Source of the DNA: Rhodobiaceae bacterium
GTDB lineage: Bacteria > Pseudomonadota > Alphaproteobacteria > Rhizobiales > Tepidamorphaceae
Length of the DNA: 64,000 nt
Direction of reading: 5' to 3'
Assembly: GCA_020637895.1 (NCBI GenBank)
Contig: JACKJP010000003.1
Coordinates: 186,001-250,000, forward strand
How positions within the stretch are numbered: the stretch's first letter is position 1; each line of letters begins with the position of its first letter. Made by a program: the position numbers and the translations under genes. This document shows, piece by piece, positions 24,801 to 30,884 of the stretch. The notes under the pieces are model-generated. The model was not told the origin of the DNA and did no database searches. It saw only the letters and a list, made by a program, of their open reading frames with translations.

Positions 24801-25324
24801 GTGTTCTCAGCCTGTCGCGTCAAGCCGTCCTGCCAAAGGAAGTCCAGCAACAACGTCAGATACTCGAGGCGAGGGCCCTTTCGGAAACCGGACGCGCCGA
24901 TCTGGCCATCGATCTGCTGCGCGCGACAAGCGGGCCGGAAGTCGAGCGGCTGCGCGCCGACGTCTACTGGTCGGGACGCAAGTGGCAGGAAGCAGGGGAA
25001 TCGCTGGAACGCGTCGTCGGCGAGGCATGGCGCGAGAATGGCCCGCTGAGCACTGTCCACCGCCGCGACGTGCTGCGTTCGGCGATCGCCTATGCGCTTG
25101 CCGGCGACGACCTTGGACTTGCCCGCCTGCGCGAACATTTCACCAGCAAAATGAGCGATACCGACGACGAGCAGTCGTTCCGCATCGTCACGCAGCCGGT
25201 GAAGGCGCAAGGGGCGGAATTCCGCGCGCTGGCCGCATCGGTTGCCCACACCGATACATTGCAGGCCTTCATCCGCGAATACCGCGAGAAATATGACCGC
25301 CAGGCCGTGGTGCCGCAGAGCTGA
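21860..25324 (+). CDS. large secreted tetratricopeptide-repeat protein of the flagellar cluster
   Basis: The protein is 1154 aa. It has a signal peptide (residues about 10-35, ending ASVANA), then beta-rich sequence with three AMIN-like stretches (VRIQGALEQGFARLILTFP; PTFARLSFGWHKPINATV; VYRIEFSFQRATPAALFA). An Ala/Gly-rich linker lies around 290-370, and TPR-like helical hairpins run from about 610 to the end (EAIGLLRLAVEETPEVARER; EEALKAFDF; REAQLKLDAGLPML). This suggests a periplasmic protein that binds glycan or partner proteins. The start at 21860 is preferred, with the GTG at 21857 as an alternative. It follows motE after 137 bases and converges with fliP. Its function is not established; a motor-associated scaffold is my inference. 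Confidence 0.75.
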   Translation: MAGGRKFGQIALLRSALALIAVVLMVPLASVANAEQSVRIQGALEQGFARLILTFPTKIPEYHIRITPGVLVVETDEAMDIKVDRVADALSGYVGVARADPDGKGIRMSLEQVVSVNTMEAGEQLFVDLLPAGWRGLPPSLPQSVIDALAKRSEDLEKKRLEALRAEEMKNSPPVDMRVATAPTFARLSFGWHKPINATVTRDAERVNILFDHAAPINVNGFRSQLPAYIGEISSRVSLKGLEVFIDVTSTATIRSFREGNAFVVDISDPSAPASDGIASDTVPPAGSSIAAENGNQDGGSAQAGAGESAPGGSGKVLVSEAPLLQPAAPIAEDDKDAVKAGEAQAGSGDQAKDAQSGNIYAQAQRVETGVRRIGDVYRIEFSFQRATPAALFARGDLLWMVFDSPLPIDTRPLRYELAEYVADVTVMRTGNSQALILRLVKPVLSSSAIENTNWIVTIGDTVVEPARPIALSHGQSLGGELAVVAPLEHAGSVHDFIDPVIGDRILVATALGPARAILSEQRFVDFTALATRHGIAILPKVDNLQVKVSGDVFSVERENGLSLSAIGALAMPTGEVKVESALRPGYVHNPEETIDDPAKLRLAGERFMQRIAEAEEDHRAAARLDYAEFLLSQRLSAEAIGLLRLAVEETPEVARERSYRSMLGIALQQMHRPEEALKAFDFAGISNEPDIGLWAGMALLDLGRWREAQLKLDAGLPMLTDYPPEERARFMLGAARAAIEVNDYSSASDLLTKLKAEPAAKGKRSFTYLQARLAEGLGDREQAMALYSELTGDESRDQYQVLGQLRRLQLLSQANTIDDTDMIKALETLSVTWRGDDTELQTLSTLAHFYVRKGEYRQAFETMKAAAIAAPGEPRTRKLQDDMQAVFVDLFLGNAANGMKPVDALALYYDYKELTPVGHQGDEIIRALADRLIGVDLLAKAAEVLDHQVQHRLRGAARAQVAAKLALVYLMDRKPTQALRVLSLSRQAVLPKEVQQQRQILEARALSETGRADLAIDLLRATSGPEVERLRADVYWSGRKWQEAGESLERVVGEAWRENGPLSTVHRRDVLRSAIAYALAGDDLGLARLREHFTSKMSDTDDEQSFRIVTQPVKAQGAEFRALAASVAHTDTLQAFIREYREKYDRQAVVPQS

Positions 25325-25330
25325 CCTGGA

Positions 25331-26101
25331 TCAGCCAAAGCTCTGGATAAGGCTGCCGGCCACCAGATTCCAGCCATCGACCAGCACGAAGAAGATCAGC
25401 TTGAACGGTAGCGAGATGATGACCGGCGGCAACATCATCATGCCCATCGACATCAGAATCGAGGCGACGACCATGTCGATGATGATGAAGGGCACGAAGA
25501 GCAGAAACCCGATCTCGAAGGCGCGCCTCAATTCGCTGATCATGAAGGCGGGCACCAGAACCCTGAGCGACACGTCAGCCGGCGTATCCGGTGCCGGATC
25601 TCCCGAAGCGGATATGAAGAGCGCCAGATCCTTTTCGCGCACATGCGCCATCATGAATTCGCGGAACGGCACGCTGGCCCTGTTGAAGGCTTCCTGCGTG
25701 TCGATCTGTTCGGCGATGAGCGGCTGGACGCCATCGGCATAGGCGCGCTGGAATACCGGTGCCATGACGAAGGCTGTAAGGAACAGAGCAAGCGAGACCA
25801 TCACGGCGTTCGGCGGCGCTGTCTGCAGACCGATCGCAGAGCGCAGCAGCGAAAGGACGACGACGATCCGGGTAAAGGACGTCACCATCACCAGTATCGA
25901 TGGCGCCAGCGAGAGGACCGTTATGAGGGCGACGATCTGAAGCGCGCGTTCGGAAAACCCCGCGCCGCCCTGAAAATCCAGCGTGACCTGCTGAGCTAAG
26001 GCCGGATCTGCCAAGAACAGTGCCGCGAAAGCGAAAAACAGCGCGCGACACAACTGGCGTTTCCTGCCGAGCCTCGCCGCACCCCTGTCCGTCACGCTCA
26101 C
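25331..26101 (-). CDS. fliP: flagellar type III export gate protein FliP
   Basis: The protein is 256 aa from a GTG start, with a signal-like N-terminus ending ADPALA. Motifs are LSLAPSILVMVTSFTRIVVV, GLQTAPPNAVMVSLALFLT and the C-terminal FVPFIIIDMVVASILMSMGM with LPFKLIFFVLVDGW. It forms the core of the export gate with FliQ and FliR, which are encoded 2.5 kb away on the other strand. It follows fliO after 118 bases on the same strand. Confidence 0.95.
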   Translation of the reverse strand: MSVTDRGAARLGRKRQLCRALFFAFAALFLADPALAQQVTLDFQGGAGFSERALQIVALITVLSLAPSILVMVTSFTRIVVVLSLLRSAIGLQTAPPNAVMVSLALFLTAFVMAPVFQRAYADGVQPLIAEQIDTQEAFNRASVPFREFMMAHVREKDLALFISASGDPAPDTPADVSLRVLVPAFMISELRRAFEIGFLLFVPFIIIDMVVASILMSMGMMMLPPVIISLPFKLIFFVLVDGWNLVAGSLIQSFG

Positions 26102-26219
26102 TCCTCCGTCACGGCAACGCAGCGCAATTGCGCAAAGCGAATCGCCCGTGCGGAAGAGATGATAACGGTTCCGTGGAAGGATTACCCGGACGACCTGTGG
26201 GTAGTGCGGAAGACTAAAC

Positions 26220-27251
26220 TCAGGCCTTTCCCGTCAGGGCGTCAAGGAGAGCGCTTTCGTCGGCGTCCGTGCCGCTGTCGTCTCCCAAACGGGGCGAAGC
26301 CGGCTCGAACCGGTCTTCAGTCGGTCGTTTGAACGCATCTTCCAGCAGGGCGGCCATCTCGTCGAAATCTTCGGCAGTCTGTGCGGCCGGGGCAGGCGAG
26401 GCGGTTCCGATGAGCGCTTCCGGTTTGGATCGGGGTGCCGGGTCTTCGGCGGGCGCGGATGCGATAATGGGAGCAGGCTCGACCACCAACTCTTCCTCCG
26501 GCTCTTTTGCGGCGGCAGCTTCTGGCTGAATCGCAGCTGCGGGAGACGCCGCCGCCGCGGCTGTTACAGCAATCGCCGGAGTTGCTGCTGTGGATGCCGG
26601 GGGCGCCGGTCTTGGCGGCTCAGATACCCGGTCGGCAGGCCGAGGTTCCGTCGTTCGCGTTTCCATGCGAGAGGGCTCACTCAACCGTGGCTCGGCCGGC
26701 ATTGCGGGCGCAGCGGGGGCCGGCGAAACGGCAGCCAGACTGCCACTGGCAGCAGGCGACGTTTCCGGACGTGGCGTTGCGGCACGTATCGGCGCGACCG
26801 GTGCGGGAGTAGGCGTGACGGGGCGCGCTGGCGGCGTAGCGGAGATACGCGGCGGCGGGACCGTTCTACGGGCCGTCTCAACCGGGGCCTGCCCATTGGC
26901 CGGCATTTCCATCCGCGGCTCGTCACGGACCTGACGCGTTCCGGCAGACTGGACGCCATCGCGCTCGATGCCGGATTCCACGACCAAATCATTCGTACCG
27001 CCGATGAGAATGAGATGCTCGGTATTGTCGCGGCGCACAAGCAGAAGCCTGCGTTTCTGATCGACCATCGCCGACTCGATCAGCGCGATGCGCGGGCCGC
27101 GCGACTTGCCGCCGCGCTGGCGCGGTGCGCCGGTGAGCTTGCGGGCGATCCAGGCGACGATGGCAATCAGCACGAGAACGACGATGAATGCGATGACCAT
27201 TCGGGCGGGCATGCCAAGTTCGGCTCCGAACAGGCTGTCGAGAAAATCCAT
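26220..27251 (-). CDS. fliO: flagellar biosynthesis protein FliO with long Pro/Ala-rich tail
   Basis: The protein is 343 aa. The first 100 residues match FliO: a transmembrane helix (MVIAFIVVLVLIAIVAWIA), then RIALIESAMVDQKRRLLLVRRDNTEHLILIGG. The remaining 240 residues are a disordered Pro/Ala/Glu-rich tail ending in a short acidic helical segment (EDFDEMAALLEDAF), much longer than in enteric FliO. FliO assists FliP assembly. It is divergent from flgB, sharing a CtrA-box region. Confidence 0.85.
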   Translation of the reverse strand: MDFLDSLFGAELGMPARMVIAFIVVLVLIAIVAWIARKLTGAPRQRGGKSRGPRIALIESAMVDQKRRLLLVRRDNTEHLILIGGTNDLVVESGIERDGVQSAGTRQVRDEPRMEMPANGQAPVETARRTVPPPRISATPPARPVTPTPAPVAPIRAATPRPETSPAASGSLAAVSPAPAAPAMPAEPRLSEPSRMETRTTEPRPADRVSEPPRPAPPASTAATPAIAVTAAAAASPAAAIQPEAAAAKEPEEELVVEPAPIIASAPAEDPAPRSKPEALIGTASPAPAAQTAEDFDEMAALLEDAFKRPTEDRFEPASPRLGDDSGTDADESALLDALTGKA

Positions 27252-27334
27252 GGCCGCTTCTCCTCTTTGATGCTCCCACCCGGTCGCGGGCGCCAGCGGT
27301 CCTCATAATCAGATAACGTTTCAAACACCATTTC

Positions 27335-27347
27335 GGCAAAATGTGCC
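27335..27347. promoter_or_regulatory. GGCA-N5-TGCC palindrome near fliO
   Basis: GGCA-AAATG-TGCC, 84-96 bases upstream of the fliO start and about 70 bases from the shared CtrA box. Confidence 0.45.
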
Positions 27348-27414
27348 CATCGCAAGGCCGGTGAGTGGGTCATTCACCGCCTTTGTGCGCATCGTTTATG
27401 CGAAGCTTCAGTCG

Positions 27415-27431
27415 TTAACGGCGCGTTAACC
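27415..27431. promoter_or_regulatory. CtrA box between fliO and flgB
   Basis: TTAA-CGGCGCG-TTAACC is an exact match, and the opposite strand also reads TTAA-N7-TTAA, so it could serve both directions. It is 63-79 bases upstream of the flgB start. Confidence 0.75.
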
Positions 27432-27439
27432 ATATACCC

Positions 27440-27452
27440 GGCAAAGTTTGCC
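27440..27452. promoter_or_regulatory. GGCA-N5-TGCC palindrome next to flgB CtrA box
   Basis: GGCAAA-G-TTTGCC is a perfect 6-bp inverted repeat starting nine bases after the CtrA box, close to the expected transcription start. In Caulobacter FlbD represses the CtrA-driven fliF promoter from a site overlapping the start. This layout is the same in form. Confidence 0.6.
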
Positions 27453-27493
27453 TATCTGGAATCGCTTTATCGCAATCACAGGCGGGCAATTCG

Positions 27494-27892
27494 GTGGCCT
27501 TCGCAGATCTCCCCATCCTCGGTGCGCTCAAGGAGCGGATGCACTGGCAGCAGGCGCGGCAGACCGTGCTGGCGCAGAACGTCGCCAATGCCGATTCGCC
27601 GGGTTATCAGGCGCGCGACATCGCCGAGCCCGATTTCTCCTCGCTGCTGGCATCCCAGACCGGGCCGGCGCGCACGAATACGGGGCATATGACGCTCGCC
27701 AGCGTGGGGTCAGGGACCGATTCGTGGCGGAGCAGCGAAGTGCGGTCATTCGAAACGACGCCATCGGGCAATTCGGTCGATCTGGAGGACGAGATGATGA
27801 AGGTCGCCCAGAACCAGATGGATTATCAGATGGCGACCACGCTCTACAGCCGCGGCATGGGGTTGCTGCGCACGGCATTGGGAAGGCGCTGA
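27494..27892 (+). CDS. flgB: flagellar proximal rod protein FlgB
   Basis: The protein is 132 aa from a GTG start. Motifs are LKERMHWQQARQTVLAQNVA with NADSPGYQARD, and the C-terminal VDLEDEMMKVAQNQMDYQMA. It forms the proximal rod with FlgC and FliE. It opens the flgB-flgC-fliE-fliQ-fliR-flhB operon. Confidence 0.94.
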   Translation: MAFADLPILGALKERMHWQQARQTVLAQNVANADSPGYQARDIAEPDFSSLLASQTGPARTNTGHMTLASVGSGTDSWRSSEVRSFETTPSGNSVDLEDEMMKVAQNQMDYQMATTLYSRGMGLLRTALGRR

Positions 27893-27908
27893 GAGGCGGG
27901 GCTGATCG

Positions 27909-28319
27909 ATGGATTTCATTCGTAGCATCATGGTCGCGGCAGGCGGGCTCAAGGCCCAGAACAGCCGCATGCGGACCATCGCCGAAAACATCGCAAATGC
28001 CGACTCCACGGCGCAGACGCCGGGCGGCGATCCCTATCGTCGGAAAGTCTCCACCTTCCAGTCCTATTTCGACCGCGAAATGGGCACCGAGATGGTCAAG
28101 CCAGGCCGGATCGTGCGCGACGACACCGATTTCAAGACGGAATTCAATCCCGGCCATCCCGCAGCGGACGCCAACGGCTATGTGAAAATGCCGAATGTGA
28201 ACACGCTGGTGGAGACAATGGACATGCGCGAGGCGCAGCGCTCCTACGAGGCCAATCTCAACGTGATCGGGGCGACGCGCCGGATGGTGCTGCGAACACT
28301 CGACATCCTGCGGGCTTAA
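27909..28319 (+). CDS. flgC: flagellar proximal rod protein FlgC
   Basis: The protein is 136 aa, with AGGLKAQNSRMRTIAENIAN and NADSTAQTPGGDPYRRK at the N-terminus and VKMPNVNTLVETMDMREAQR with SYEANLNV at the C-terminus, all typical of FlgC. It starts 16 bases after flgB. Confidence 0.95.
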   Translation: MDFIRSIMVAAGGLKAQNSRMRTIAENIANADSTAQTPGGDPYRRKVSTFQSYFDREMGTEMVKPGRIVRDDTDFKTEFNPGHPAADANGYVKMPNVNTLVETMDMREAQRSYEANLNVIGATRRMVLRTLDILRA

Positions 28320-28337
28320 GGACTTTAGGGGACATTC

Positions 28338-28646
28338 ATGACGATCAATGCATTGCAGGCGGCACGCGCCTACCAGATCGCCGGGCAGGCAACCAATCCG
28401 GTCGCGGCAGAAAAAACATCGGCGAATCTTCCTGATTTCGGCAAGATGGTCGGCGAGGTCATCGGCGATGTTACCGATTCGGGGCGGGCCGCAGACGCGG
28501 CGTCAAAAGCGGCGGTGGCCGGCAAGGGCGATATCGTCGATGTCGTCACGGCGATCAGCGAGACCGAAATGGCGCTCGAGACGCTGGTCAGCGTGCGCGA
28601 CAAGGTGATCTCGGCCTATGAGGAAATCATGCGCATGCCGATCTGA
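28338..28646 (+). CDS. fliE: flagellar hook-basal body complex protein FliE
   Basis: The protein is 102 aa. The C-terminal VVTAISETEMALETLVSVRD and KVISAYEEIMRMPI are the FliE signature. It links the MS ring to the rod. It follows flgC by 18 bases. Confidence 0.94.
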   Translation: MTINALQAARAYQIAGQATNPVAAEKTSANLPDFGKMVGEVIGDVTDSGRAADAASKAAVAGKGDIVDVVTAISETEMALETLVSVRDKVISAYEEIMRMPI

Positions 28647-28675
28647 CGGCCTGCGGTACGAAAAGGGGCGGCGCA

Positions 28676-28942
28676 ATGGATGAAGCACAGGTCATGGATC
28701 TCGCGCGCGATGGCGTCTACACGCTGATTGCCGTGTCGACGCCCATCATGCTCGTCGGTCTCGTCGTCGGTGTGGTCATTGCGCTGGTTCAGGCGCTGAC
28801 CCAGATCCAGGAAATGACGCTGGTCTTCGTGCCGAAGATCATCGCCATATTCGTTTCGCTCATCGTGCTGCTTCCGTTCATGGGGCAGGCCCTTGGCGGC
28901 TACATGACGCGTGTGATGGAGCAGGTCGTCGCCGGCGGCTGA
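28676..28942 (+). CDS. fliQ: flagellar export gate protein FliQ
   Basis: The protein is 88 aa with two transmembrane helices and the motifs MLVGLVVGVVIALVQALTQI and QEMTLVFVPKI. Its length matches the family exactly. Confidence 0.96.
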   Translation: MDEAQVMDLARDGVYTLIAVSTPIMLVGLVVGVVIALVQALTQIQEMTLVFVPKIIAIFVSLIVLLPFMGQALGGYMTRVMEQVVAGG

Positions 28943-28956
28943 CAACGGGCGCTGCC

Positions 28957-29721
28957 ATGACAATCACCCTGCTACCCGATACCGCCTTTGCCTTCATGAT
29001 GATCTTTGCGCGAATGGGCGCGGTCATCATGCTGCTTCCGGCAATCGGCGACCGCGCCGTTCCGGCCAATATCCGTCTCGTATTCGCGCTCTCCATAACG
29101 CTTCTTTTCTACCCGATCGTGCAGCCGCTGCTGCCGTCGATGCCGACGACGATCGCCGGAATGGTGATGGCGCTGTTGCTGGAACTGCTGATCGGCCTGT
29201 TCCTGGGGCTGGTGCTGCGGATGATAACCGTGGCCCTGACCGTCGCGGGCACGACGATCGCCTTTCAGATGGGGCTTGGCTTCGCGCTGTCGGCCGATCC
29301 AACGCAGAATGGCGGGCAGGGCGCGGTCATCGGCACGTTCCTGTCGCTGCTCGGCATCACGCTGATACTGGTGGCAGACCTGCATCATCCATTCATCGTC
29401 GCGCTGCATGACAGCTATCTGCTGTTCAAACCCGGAGAGGTTGTATCCGTCGGCGATGCCGTGCAGGCAGGGCTCACGATGTTTGCAGGGGCGTTCCGCC
29501 TCGGCATACAGATGTCCGCACCCTTCATCGCGTTCGGCCTCCTGTTCTATCTGGGCCTCGGCATTCTTTCGCGGCTGATGCCGCAGATGCAGATTTTCTT
29601 CATCGCGATGCCGCTGAACATTCTTCTCGGCTTCATCATGCTGGCCATCCTGCTGGTGGCGCTGATGAGCTGGTATCTCGATCATGTCGGGCGGGCCATT
29701 CAGCCCTTCCTCGCCGGATAG
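28957..29721 (+). CDS. fliR: flagellar export gate protein FliR
   Basis: The protein is 254 aa, a multi-helix membrane protein with FMMIFARMGAVIMLLPAIGD near the N-terminus, the GTTIAFQMGLGFA motif, and the C-terminal GLGILSRLMPQMQIFFIAMP typical of FliR. It lies 14 bases after fliQ and 9 before flhB. Confidence 0.95.
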   Translation: MTITLLPDTAFAFMMIFARMGAVIMLLPAIGDRAVPANIRLVFALSITLLFYPIVQPLLPSMPTTIAGMVMALLLELLIGLFLGLVLRMITVALTVAGTTIAFQMGLGFALSADPTQNGGQGAVIGTFLSLLGITLILVADLHHPFIVALHDSYLLFKPGEVVSVGDAVQAGLTMFAGAFRLGIQMSAPFIAFGLLFYLGLGILSRLMPQMQIFFIAMPLNILLGFIMLAILLVALMSWYLDHVGRAIQPFLAG

Positions 29722-29730
29722 GAGGCATTG

Positions 29731-30816
29731 ATGGCCGACGAACCCGACGAATCAGAAAAAACAGAAGAACCTTCCCAACGAAAGCTCGACGAGGCGATCC
29801 GCCGCGGCGACGTGGCCAAGAGCCAGGAGGTTTCGACCTGGTTCGTGCTGGCCGGCTCGACGCTGGTGCTCTTTGCGTTTGCAGGCGGGATGGCCGGCGA
29901 TCTGACACAGACCCTCAAGGCGGTGCTGGCCCAGTCATGGGAGATATCGGTCGATAGCGGCGGGCTGCTGAACCTTGCAAGGCAACTCGGTCTTGCAGTC
30001 GCCCTGGCGATGCTGGCGCCCATTGCGATCCTGATCGTGGCGGGCGTTGCCGGGCACATGATCCAGCATCCGCCGATCCTGTCCATCGAGCCGGTGACGC
30101 CCAAGCTTTCCAAGATATCGCCGGCGTCCGGTTTCAAGCGGCTGTTCTCAAGCCAAAGCCTGATGAACTTCGTCAAGGGGCTGATCAAGATCGCCATCGT
30201 CAGCACGGTGATGTTCGTCATCGTCTGGCCGGAACGCGATCGTCTGGATGCCCTGATCCGAACCGATGTCAGCGATCTGCTCGGTGTGATCGCGATCATG
30301 GCGCTGAAGCTGATGGTCGGATCGGTCGCGGTGCTGGCGCTCGTCGCGGGGCTCGATTTCCTCTACCAGCGGCATGTCTGGCACAAGCGTCAACGCATGA
30401 CGATCAAGGAAGTGCGCGACGAGTTCAAGCAGATGGAAGGCGACCCGACGGTCAAGGCGAAGCTGCGTCAGATACGCGCCGAACGTGGTCGCAGACGCAT
30501 GATGGCGAAGGTGCCACAGGCCTCTGTCGTGATCACCAACCCGACCCATTTCGCGGTCGCATTGCAATATGAACCCGGTATGAGCGCGCCTGTTTGCCTT
30601 GCGAAGGGCACCGACAGAATCGCGCTGAAGATCCGTGAAATCGCTGGCGAGCACTCGATTCCCATTGTTGAAAATCCACCCCTTGCACGGGCACTTCACG
30701 CCAGCGTCGAAGTCGACCGGGAGATCAACCCCGATCACTACAAGGCGGTCGCAGAGGTGATCGGCTATGTCATGAAGATCAGGAAAGGGCGCTGGCAAAA
30801 GGGGGCTGCCCGTTGA
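29731..30816 (+). CDS. flhB: flagellar export switch protein FlhB
   Basis: The protein is 361 aa from the ATG at 29731, which follows GGAGG by five bases; the TTG at 29728 is not needed. The N-terminus DESEKTEEPSQRKLDEAIRR is typical. There are four transmembrane helices, and the autocleavage motif NPTH is at residues 270-273. Self-cleavage after Asn switches export from hook to filament substrates. It is the last gene of the flgB operon and lies directly upstream of cckA, the same order as in Caulobacter. Confidence 0.95.
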   Translation: MADEPDESEKTEEPSQRKLDEAIRRGDVAKSQEVSTWFVLAGSTLVLFAFAGGMAGDLTQTLKAVLAQSWEISVDSGGLLNLARQLGLAVALAMLAPIAILIVAGVAGHMIQHPPILSIEPVTPKLSKISPASGFKRLFSSQSLMNFVKGLIKIAIVSTVMFVIVWPERDRLDALIRTDVSDLLGVIAIMALKLMVGSVAVLALVAGLDFLYQRHVWHKRQRMTIKEVRDEFKQMEGDPTVKAKLRQIRAERGRRRMMAKVPQASVVITNPTHFAVALQYEPGMSAPVCLAKGTDRIALKIREIAGEHSIPIVENPPLARALHASVEVDREINPDHYKAVAEVIGYVMKIRKGRWQKGAAR

Positions 30817-30884
30817 TATGACTGTGATACCGGCGGGAATCGGTCCACAAAGCCCTTCTTTCCGGCGTTTGCAGGCCGCGTCGC

